In this document: piece by piece, positions 8,743 through 15,871 of the stretch | Position numbering within the stretch: position 1 is the first letter of the stretch | Layout: each line of letters begins with the position of its first letter | Source: Dactylonectria macrodidyma | Lineage: Eukaryota; Ascomycota; Sordariomycetes; Hypocreales; Nectriaceae | Reading direction: 5' to 3' | Length of the DNA: 16,661 bases | NCBI GenBank assembly: GCA_020744425.1 | Contig: JAGMUV010000070.1 | Coordinates: 1-16,661, forward strand | Notes under the pieces: model-generated | What the model was told of the DNA's origin: nothing | Databases searched by the model: none | The model's input: only the letters and a program-made list of their open reading frames with translations | Translations under genes and position numbers: made by a program

Positions 8743-9807
8743 CGCTATTAAAACCACTGTTCGGACTTTTGTTTCTGCGCTGCCGCGTTTCTATATCATG
8801 TATTTGCATTGCTTGAGTTGTTTTAAGACGAAGGACTTGATTGATTGGTCGACCTAGTTATAGATAGACTCTTATCCCTCCTCCCTTAACCACTAAGAAC
8901 CAACCTTCCTCCGCTAAATCCTTTAACCTACTAAGCAGCAAGATTCCCTTAGTTTCTAATGCGTTAGTCGTTTTACGCATTAATAATAGCCACGTTTCTC
9001 ATGACTTGCATCATCCACCCCTCGTTAATATCAGTTAGCGACTCGAAGAACGCTATTTCTTCTAGGGATATTTCAGATGCCGGCTTCGCTACTAGTCGCC
9101 TTAAGAAGTATCGTTCGTTTTTGATCTAGTTCTTGAATCGTCAGTTACCTCTAAAGAAGCACAGTCTTAAGAATACCTCAGTCTTAAAGATCGTTAAGGC
9201 AACTCACTCACTATTAGAGAATCACTAAGTCTTAATAGTTCTAGTTTCTTTAAGACTATATCCTATTACTATAGCTTTTAGCTTATTAAGGGTTTCTATA
9301 TCCTTACTAAGCTTAATATCTAGGTTATATATAGAGAGAGCATAGTAGCTACTAAAACCCGAGTTGCTAAGAGCGTAGAGTGTGTTATACTAGACGTTAT
9401 TATAGTGTTTGTTTTAGTCTTTAATAAGCTGAATTGCGATCTAGAATTATAAAGAGGTAACTGAATTACGACTTAGAACTGTGACGAGCTTAGAATGCGA
9501 TGAACCCTTACGGGGCTTTTATTATATGACGATTTTGCCTTCTGATATCTAGCTTTTCTATTTAGCTTTTCTATCTAGCTTTTCTATCTAGCTTTCCAGC
9601 TGCTTAACGCATCTCGAAGGGTTAATTAAAATAGCAAGGCTTATACCCTAATGCAATAAAAACTCTAGTCATTCTGAGTTACTATTACCTTAGGCTTGGG
9701 TTTTGGGCCCTCATATTATTATTTACTATTAGTTTTTTTTTTTTTTTTTACTATTTAACCTCTGGCCTCTCTCTGAGTGTGCGCTACTAAAGGACTATAA
9801 CCTTAAT
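8743..9807 (+). mobile_element. Ret-G: full-length, little-mutated type 2 Ret
   Basis: This is the best preserved type 2 copy, 1,065 bases in plus orientation. It begins CGCTATTAAAACCACTG and ends GGACTATAACCTTAAT. The order is a 5' region shared with type 1 (to about 8965), a type 2 middle (about 8966-9430), a zone of CGCAATTC-like words, a CCCTTACGGGGCTTTTATTAT segment, four 13-bp units TATCTAGCTTTTC (9546-9598), an oligo-T run of about 14 (9736-9749) and the terminal block. It sits just upstream of the Fot-1 transposase relic, inside Fot-1. It is flanked by a 10-bp duplication, lacks TIRs and encodes no visible reverse transcriptase. Confidence 0.88.
9001..9345 (+). pseudogene. Possible decayed frame in the type 2 middle of Ret-G
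   Basis: From an ATG at 9001 one frame runs 114 codons to TAG at 9343 with only two internal stops, TAG at codon 43 and TAA at codon 76. Both are of the kind RIP makes from CAG and CAA. It begins MTCIIHPSLISVSDSKNAIS. The second half is rich in Leu, Ser and Ile. I do not recognise it. A rival frame on the opposite strand (about 9424-8980) contains stretches such as YNLDIKLSKDIETLNKLKA, and near its end a short motif RIRNQGN is shared with type 1. The coding strand is therefore undecided and neither may be real. Confidence 0.25.
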
Positions 9808-9817
9808 TATATTTAGT
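9808..9817. repeat. Target duplication of Ret-G, right copy
   Basis: TATATTTAGT, partner of 8733-8742; Fot-1 sequence resumes with AATTAAGAAATATATAATTG. Confidence 0.85.
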
Positions 9818-9910
9818 AATTAAGAAATATATAATTGAATAAGAAGAAGAGAGATTAAAGGATTTTTAATCTGCTTACTGATTTAATCTACTTACTGATA
9901 TTATATGTTA

Positions 9911-10120
9911 TATAAACTCTACTCTTTATATAGCTAGAGTTATATTTACTCTCTTAATATACCTCTTCTTATAAAAGTTGTTTTTACTTTTAACCTAAGA
10001 GTATCTCTACTTTCTAACTTAAGTTATCTTTACTTTTTAATTAAGAAAATTATTTCTATTTTATAATAAAAAATCTTAAAGAATTAAATTATATTATAAT
10101 TTTAATATATAGAATTTAAG
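9911..10120. other. AT-rich spacer between Fot-1 and Ret-H
   Basis: Nothing is recognised in these 210 bases. They keep slightly more CT than neighbours (for example ACTCTACTCTTTATATAGCT), so they may be non-repetitive host DNA that was mutated only by spreading RIP. Confidence 0.4.
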
Positions 10121-10175
10121 CGCTATTAAAACCGCTATTCAGACTTTTATTTTTATATTATTATATTCTTTATTA
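10121..10175 (+). mobile_element. Ret-H, 5' segment (type 2, full length)
   Basis: The segment begins with the canonical 5' end CGCTATTAAAACCGCTATTC, runs through CAGACTTTTATTTTTATATT, and is cut at 10,175 by Ret-I. The element resumes at 11,304 and, after Fot-2, again at 14,097. Confidence 0.8.
10165..10175. repeat. Target duplication of Ret-I, left copy
   Basis: ATTCTTTATTA is repeated exactly at 11,293-11,303 (11 bp). The bases belong to Ret-H, so Ret-I is the younger of the two. Confidence 0.9.
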
Positions 10176-10390
10176 ATATTAAGGTTATAGTCCTTTAGCA
10201 GCGCACACTCAGAGAGGGGCCAGAGATTAAATAGTAAAAAAAAAAAAAAAACTAATAGTGAATAATAGTATAAAGGCCTAAAACCCAAGCCTGTAGCAAT
10301 AGTAACTCAGAATGACTAGAGTTTCTACTACATCATAATACACGCCTTACTATCCTAATCAACCCTTCAAGATGCGTCAAGCAGCTGGAA

Positions 10391-10463
10391 AGCTAGATAG
10401 AAAAGCTAGATAGAAAAGCTAGATAGGAAAGCTAGATAGAAAAGCTAGATAGAAAAGCTAGAT
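10391..10463 (+). repeat. 13-bp tandem array in Ret-I
   Basis: Five units of AGCTAGATAGAAA (one with AGG for AGA) are followed by a partial sixth. The same unit occurs two to four times in the other Ret copies, so its number varies between copies of the family. Confidence 0.9.
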
Positions 10464-10614
10464 GTCGGAAGGCAAAATCGTCATGCGATAAAAGCCCCGT
10501 AAGGGTTCGTCGCATTCCAAGCTCGTCGCAATTCCAAGTCGCAATTCAACGATCGCAATTCAACTGCTCGCAATAACTGACTCATAATGACCCCCCCTGA
10601 CTAAATAAATAACA

Positions 10615-10635
10615 CAATGCGCGTGCGGCGCATTG
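10615..10635 (+). other. Perfect GC-rich hairpin in type 1 Ret
   Basis: CAATGCGC, loop GTGCG, GCGCATTG: an 8-bp stem with a 5-base loop. The same place in Ret-C (about 2478-2496) keeps a 7-bp stem with loop GTATA, so arm pairing is retained although the loop differs. Confidence 0.75.
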
Positions 10636-11292
10636 CGTAACAGCCCGGCAGACCCTCACCAATACTAGCATACGAGAATCGTTTTATATATACACTAGCT
10701 AAAAGAATCGAAGAAGATTAAAGCCTACTTCCTAGACTATAAAGAGCATCTTGCCTATCTAGCCTAGAATATATAATAGAGGCTGAGTTTAGCCAGCCTA
10801 GTCATAAGAGGCTTATCTAACTAGCGATCTTTAACTACTATATCCTCTAAGAGAACCTATTCCTATAAGCCCCGCTAGATAAGGATATAATCCGATGGAT
10901 TGAGATAGAGTAAGTCTTATTAGAGGAATTAGCTTAAAAAGAGAAATAGAAAGAAATAATAACTATTAATAACGCCTTCCTTAATAACCTAAAGAGCTAT
11001 AATGCATAGGTTATGCAGTTATAGGCTGACGTTATACTGATCAATATGCAGCCAAAGGAGTGACATATTAGAAACTAAGGGAATCCTGCTGTTTGGTAGA
11101 ACGGTTGAAGGATTTGGCGGAGGAAGGTTGGTTCTTAGTGGTTAAGGGAGGAGGGATAAGAGTCTATCTATAACTAGGTCGACTAATCAATCGAGTCCTT
11201 TGTCTTAAGATAACTCAAGTAATGCAAATATGTGATACAGAAACGCAGTAGTGTAGTGTAAAACAAAAGTCCGAATAGTGGTTTTAATAGCG

Positions 11293-11303
11293 ATTCTTTA
11301 TTA
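11293..11303. repeat. Target duplication of Ret-I, right copy
   Basis: ATTCTTTATTA, partner of 10,165-10,175; Ret-H resumes with TTATATTTCTATAAAATTAT. Confidence 0.9.
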
Positions 11304-11835
11304 TTATATTTCTATAAAATTATATATTTATATTATTTATATTATTATAAAATAAAGAACTTAATTAATTAATTAACTTAATTATAAATAGACTTTTATC
11401 TTTCTTTTTTTATTATTCTTTTATATATTATAATAATTATATTATTTATATTTATATATTTATTTTATTAATATTAATTAATAATTAAAAATACAATTTT
11501 TTTAAAAAAAATATTTTAATTATTAATTTTATTATATTTAAAAGATATTATTTATTTTTAATTTAATTTTAAATTATTTTTATTTTTAAAAAATATAATC
11601 TTAAAAATACTTTAATTTTAAAGATTATTAAATAATATACTTATTATTAAAAAGTTCTTAATTTTAATAGTTTTAATTTTTTAAAAATTATAATTTATTA
11701 TTATAGCTTTTAATTTTTTAATAGTTTTTATATTTTTATTAAATTTAGTATTTAAATTATATATAAAAAAAGTATAATAATATTAAAACTTAAGTTATTT
11801 AGAATATATAGTGTATTATATTAGATATTTATATA
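11304..11835 (+). mobile_element. Ret-H, middle segment (type 2)
   Basis: This is a very heavily RIP-mutated continuation of Ret-H, almost only A and T. It aligns with Ret-G from about 8790 to 9410. Examples are TTATAAATAGACTTTTATC against TTATAGATAGACTCTTATC, and the 11,580-11,760 stretch against the AGTCTTAAGAATACC to GGTTATATAT stretch of Ret-G. It ends where Fot-2 is inserted. Confidence 0.75.
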
Positions 11836-11939
11836 ATATACTATAAGTAAGTAAGCTAAATAAGTAAGAGCTAAAATCCCTTAATCTTTTATCTTTTTAA
11901 TTAATTAATTAATTCTTAATTGCTAAAGATATCTTAATT

Positions 11940-13430
11940 AAATAAAAGAGAAATATCCTTCTTACTCTTTAAGCCTTTTAAAATAACTTAAAATTAAGTA
12001 TTTAAAGCACTATAAAATCTATATATATATTATAATACCTTATATTACTAATAAAAAGGCATACTATTTAATATATACTATCTTTAAATTATATAAGCTA
12101 TCTAATTTAAAGAATAGATTATTATTTAGTTTATTTTTAATCTAGATTTATAAGGGTTTTCTTTATAATTATATAATATTAAAAAAATAGCTAACTAAAC
12201 TTACTAACTATAATATATACTTATTAATAAGTACTAAGCTTTTAACTTTATTAAATAATAATTAGAATTTAAAATATTTTTTTTATAAATATAATTATTA
12301 AAAAGCTAAATATAAAGATCAAACTATTATTTATAATTAGTTCTAATTTATAAAGAATATAATTATAAACTATAATATTAATTTAACTAATATTTATAAT
12401 TTTAATAAAACTAGCTTTACAATAAGTATAATTATAAATAGATAATTATTATAAATATAAATAGGTATAAAAATTTAAATTAATATAATTTAAAAACTAA
12501 AAATAAATTATAATTATTTAAATAATTAATAAAAAAGCTAAATAATCTAACTATTTATTATAATTATAAATTAATATTACTTTATTAATTAATACTAAGA
12601 AAGTAATCTCTTAAATAATTAAATTATTATAATAACTTAAAATAATTAAAATAATAAAATAAGTCTTAAATAACTTAAGTACTTTAATTAATATATAAAG
12701 AATTAATTAATTAATTATTATTATCTTTAATCCTTAATAAATATAAAAGTTATTATTTTATTAACTTTAAAAAATATTATAAAAAGAATAATTATTATAC
12801 TTTATATATTACTTTATTTATTTTACTTATTTTAGCTTTTTAATATTAAATACTTTAAACTATTTAAAATAGCTTATAATTAAATAATTAAGTAATTAAT
12901 TAAATACTTTATAACTTATAATTTAAAGACTAAGTTCTTTTTAGCTTTTTATATTATTTATATAATTATTATAATAAAGAGTAATATTAAAAGAGGTTTT
13001 TAAAAGGCTAGACTTATTCTTTTAAACTTAAAAAATATATATTAAAGCTTAATATATAACTATAGATTCTAATACTAGCTATAGAAGAGGTCAGCCTCTC
13101 TAACTCTTAAGTCTTAAAGACCTTAAAGATAGTATTTAAGGCTAGTTTATAATTTAAATACTTTAAAAGATAAGTAAGAAAGTATTAAAATAGTTCTTTA
13201 GTATTTATCTTTAAAGTATTTAAATTATTTTTTAAAAAAATATAAGTAATAATATATTAAATAATATTATTAAAGTCTAAGAACTAAGTCCTTTAATAAG
13301 TAAATAAGACTCTTAATAAATAGTATAAAGTAAAAAGAACCTATTTATAAAATAAAAGGAAGATAATTATAAAAAAGGGAAGAGAAGTAATTAATTATAA
13401 ATATTAGTATAAAAGTATATATTAAATCAT
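11940..13430 (+). pseudogene. Fot1/pogo transposase relic (DD35D), frameshifted
   Basis: The plus strand holds the same decayed transposase as Fot-1. It starts near 11,955 with ILLTL, stop, AF, stop, NN (N-terminal helix-turn-helix). KLSNLKNRLLFSLFLI follows near 12,100-12,150. IYNFNKTSF at 12,392-12,418 stands for YNFDETGF with the usual RIP changes. NKYKSY at 12,736-12,753 stands for DGHxSH. LFNIKYFKLFKIAYN at 12,836-12,880 stands for the block after LLQ that carries the third Asp. Relative to Fot-1 there is a 2-base deletion between the last two blocks, so the spacing is no longer a multiple of three. Stops are nearly all TAA and TAG. Non-functional. Confidence 0.85.
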
Positions 13431-13442
13431 TAAAAAGTAATA

Positions 13443-13867
13443 ACTTATATATTACTCATACATTACATCCAACCATACATTATAATAGATTTTTATATTA
13501 AATTATAATTTTTAAAAAATCCTAAAAAAATTAAATTAAGTTTAAAATAGTTAGGATTTTTAAATTAAATTATTTATAATATAACTTATTTTTAAAAATT
13601 CTTTTAAGTTTTATATATTAATAGTGCTAGCACTATTAAATTCATACTACACTTTTTACTATTTTTATTTATAACTAGCTTAATAATTTTTTAAGAAATC
13701 TTAAGAAATTACTAACTTATTAACTTCTTAGTTAAATATTTAAAATTAATTTTTTTTAAAAATCCTATAATTATATATAACCTTTTAAAAAATTAAGGTT
13801 TTTAATTTTAAGTGTATAGTATAAGTGTGATGCATGCTTGGATGCGATGCATGAGTGATATATACGT
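13443..13867. mobile_element. MITE-3 (425 bp, TA-flanked), inverted relative to MITE-1
   Basis: The left end ACTTATATATTACTCATAC pairs with the right end, reversed, ACGTATATATCACTCATGC. TA lies on both sides (13,441-13,442, 13,868-13,869). The right end is nearly free of RIP (GATGCATGCTTGGATGCGAT), whereas the left is altered at many C. Fot-1 has the empty site near 6810 (TTAACTACTACTTCTTAATA) with a single TA, which fixes the borders. It sits in the 3' part of Fot-2, just after the transposase relic. Confidence 0.88.
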
Positions 13868-14096
13868 TAGTTAAAGAGGGTTAGTATAACTAAAGGAAAG
13901 GCGCTATAGAACTTATAGAAAGACTAGTTATAAAATAAAGACTTATTAGATTATTATAAAGATATTTGAAGAAGAGTATAGCGATTAGTTTTAATTAATT
14001 AAATAGTTTATTATATTTTTATTAAAGTTTTAATTTTAAAGGTAAGGATTTTTAGCCTACTTACTTATTTAGCTTACTTACTTATTAAGTATATTA

Positions 14097-14538
14097 GTAT
14101 TATTATAAATTAGTTAAATTATAAAGAGCTTAAAAATAATACTAATCTTTAATAAGTTAGTCTTTAATAAGTTAAATTATAATCTAGAATTATAAAGAGT
14201 TAAATTATAATGTAAGTATGACTTAGAATTATAACGAGCTTAGAATGCGATAAATGCAGAGCCCTTATAGGGCTTTTATTATATAATGATTTTGCCTTTT
14301 AATATCTAGCTTTTCTGTCTAGGTTTTCTATCTAGCTTTTCTAATAACGCATTTTAAAGAGTTAAATAGGACAGTAAGGCTTACACCTTAATGCAGTAAA
14401 ACTCTAGTCATTCTGAGTTACTATTACCTTAGGCTTGAGTTTTAGGCCCTTATACTATTATTCACTATTAGTTATATATTTTTTAACTATTTAACTTCTG
14501 GCCCCTTTCAGAGTGTGCGTTACTAAGGACTATAAGCA
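14097..14538 (+). mobile_element. Ret-H, 3' segment (type 2)
   Basis: This is the last part of Ret-H after Fot-2. It begins with the decayed type 2 junction, including a doubled CTTTAATAAGTTA (14,146-14,178). From about 14,200 it becomes much less mutated: CGAGCTTAGAATGCGATAAA, AGAGCCCTTATAGGGCTTTT, three 13-bp units (14,305-14,342), TAGTCATTCTGAGTTACT, GAGTGTGCGTTACTAAGGAC. The final bases ATAAGCATAAT differ from the usual ATAACCTTAAT. Total Ret-H length over its three segments is about 1.03 kb. No convincing target duplication for Ret-H was found. Confidence 0.8.
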
Positions 14539-14544
14539 TAATAT

Positions 14545-14597
14545 AAAAATATAATAATATAGAAATAAAAGTCTAAATAGCGGTTTTATTAGTAATT
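14545..14597 (-). mobile_element. Ret-J: 5' end fragment of Ret
   Basis: Read on plus, GAAATAAAAGTCTAAATAGC and GGTTTTATTAG match the 5' terminus of Ret in minus orientation. Only about 50 bases are present, directly after the 3' end of Ret-H, so it is a broken remnant. Confidence 0.6.
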
Positions 14598-14624
14598 ATT
14601 AATATAAAAGGATTAAGAATAATA

Positions 14625-14817
14625 AAAAGATATAATAAAAGGACGTTATATTAATAAGTTTTTAATAATTAAAGAAAGAAGAATAAGAGTCTATTTATAA
14701 TTAAGTTAATTAATTAATTAAATCCTTTATTTTATAAAAGCTTAAGTCATATAAATATATAATTATATAAAAATATAATAATAAAGAATATAATAATATA
14801 AAAATAAAAGTTTAAAT
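14625..14817 (-). mobile_element. Ret-K: 5' region fragment of Ret
   Basis: This is decayed minus-oriented sequence matching the first 200 bases of Ret: GAATAAGAGTCTATTTATAA against GGATAAGAGTCTATCTATAA, then AAAATAAAAGTTTAAAT. It stops about 15 bases short of the expected 5' terminus, where Ret-L begins in the opposite direction. Confidence 0.65.
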
Positions 14818-15871
14818 TACTATTAAAACCGTTATTCAGACTTTTATTTCTATATTATTATATTTCTATATTATATTTATATTACTTAAGTTATTTTAAA
14901 ATAAAAGATTTAATTATTATTAATATAATTATAAATATATTCTTATAGTTTCTCTTTTTTCCATTTTCTATTAGATCTTTAAATTATTTTATTAAATAAT
15001 AAAATTATTTTAGTTTTTAATATATTATTATAATTATATATTAATTAATATAATATTAACTTAAATTATATAGTTTATATATTATAATTCTTTAAATTAT
15101 TAAAAAAAGGATTATTAATAATTATTATTTCTTTTTTAAAATTAATTCTTTTAATAAAACTTATTTTATTTTAATTTATTAAATTATATTCTTAATTAAA
15201 GGTTATAAAAATATTACTTTTTAAAAATATAATAATTAAGAATTATTAATTAAATAAGCTTTTTATAATTAAAGTAAGTAACAAGCTTTTTATATTTAAG
15301 TAATTAAATTTAATTTTTATTAATATTTTAAATTATATAAATAAAATACTTTTTATAATTTAAATAGTAAGTTTTAATCTTTTTTAATTCTTTTAACTCA
15401 TATATATATAAAATACTTCTTATATATTAGTATATATATAAAATAATTCTTATATTAGTATTATAAGGGTTTATTAGGCTTATATAATAAATATATTATG
15501 TATATATTATATTATTTATTTAATTAAGAGGGGTTATTTTAAATTATAATATAATTAGAATTCTAATGAGCTTAGAATGTAATAAAGTGATGCAGAGCCC
15601 TTACGGGGCTTTTATTATAACGATTTTGCTTTCTAATATCTAGCTTTTCTATCTAGCTTTCTAGCTACTTAATGCATTTTAAAGGGTTAATTATGATAAT
15701 AAGGCTTATACTTTAATATAGTAAAAACTCTAGTCATTCTGAGTTACTATTGCCTTAGGCTTGGGTTTTAGGCCTTATATTATTATTCATTATTGGTTGT
15801 TGTTTTTTTACTCTTTAGCCTCTGACCTCTCTCTGTGTGTGCGCTACTAAGGACTATAACCTTAAAAAAAA
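14818..15871 (+). mobile_element. Ret-L: full-length type 1 Ret with A8 tail
   Basis: This is a type 1 element of about 1,054 bases. It begins TACTATTAAAACCGTTATTC, a RIP form of CGCTATTAAAACCGCTATTC. The first 700 bases are almost pure A/T but align throughout with Ret-I reversed, including AATAATTATTATTTC near 15,118-15,132 and AATTAAATAAGC near 15,249-15,260. A stretch of about 30 bases is doubled at 15,400-15,460. From about 15,540 the sequence is much better preserved, with CCCTTACGGGGCTTTTATTA, two 13-bp units (15,641-15,665) and GTGTGTGCGCTACTAAGGAC, and it ends CCTTAAAAAAAA. Target duplications were not identified. Confidence 0.8.

Larger units (their letters stand above)
6588..9908 (-). 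mobile_element. Fot-1: Fot1/pogo-like DNA transposon (1.84 kb plus insertions)
   Basis: This element has terminal inverted repeats of about 50 bp, beginning AYATATAATATYAGTAAG and ending in TTAAAAATCC. Each TIR holds two copies of a 17-bp motif, TCAGTAAGYAGATTAAA. A TA flanks it on both sides (6586-6587 and 9909-9910). Its 3,321 bases shrink to about 1,844 when MITE-2 (400 plus TA) and Ret-G (1,065 plus 10) are removed, close to the 1.9 kb of Fot1. The transposase relic reads on the minus strand. It forms a large inverted repeat with Fot-2. Assignment to Fot1/pogo rests on transposase motifs, length, TA target and TIR type. Confidence 0.88.
10176..11292 (-). mobile_element. Ret-I: full-length, best preserved type 1 Ret
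   Basis: This is the reference copy of type 1, 1,117 bases in minus orientation, with few RIP changes. Read on plus: 3' block AAGGTTATAGTCCTTTAGCA; an internal A run (10,234-10,250); the CTCAGAATGACTAGAG segment; an array of 13-bp units AGCTAGATAGAAA (10,391-10,455); CGCAATTC words; a run of seven C; a perfect hairpin (10,615-10,635); the type 1 middle; and the 5' end GGTTTTAATAGCG at 11,292. It has exact 11-bp target duplications and no TIRs. It has no reading frame of note. Its low mutation level suggests it is among the youngest insertions. Confidence 0.9.
11836..14094 (+). mobile_element. Fot-2: second Fot1/pogo-like transposon, inverted to Fot-1
   Basis: The ends read ATATACTATAAGTAAGTAAG and, reversed, ATATACTTAATAAGTAAG, followed by a repeat of the AAGTAAGTAAGCTAAAT motif and CTAAAAATCC. 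TA flanks both sides (11,834-11,835 and 14,095-14,096), and type 2 Ret-H sequence lies on each side. Without MITE-3 the length is about 1,832, matching Fot-1 at about 1,844. The whole body is collinear with Fot-1 in reverse. The TIR motif differs in several bases from that of Fot-1, so the two may be different subfamilies. Confidence 0.88.

Noticed and set aside
10381..10470. CRISPR-like array
   Set aside because: Units of 13 bp follow each other without spacers, in a fungal retroposon; this is a simple tandem repeat.
10480..10530. GGTTCGTCGCATTCC as a tRNA-like B box, suggesting a tRNA-derived SINE
   Set aside because: Only part of the GGTTCGANNCC consensus fits, it is far from the 5' end, it reads on the strand opposite to the sense strand inferred for Ret, and no A box or cloverleaf was found.
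6588..14094. Large inverted repeat read as a segmental inversion or palindromic amplification
   Set aside because: Each arm has its own TIRs and TA duplication, so they are two independent transposon insertions in opposite orientation.
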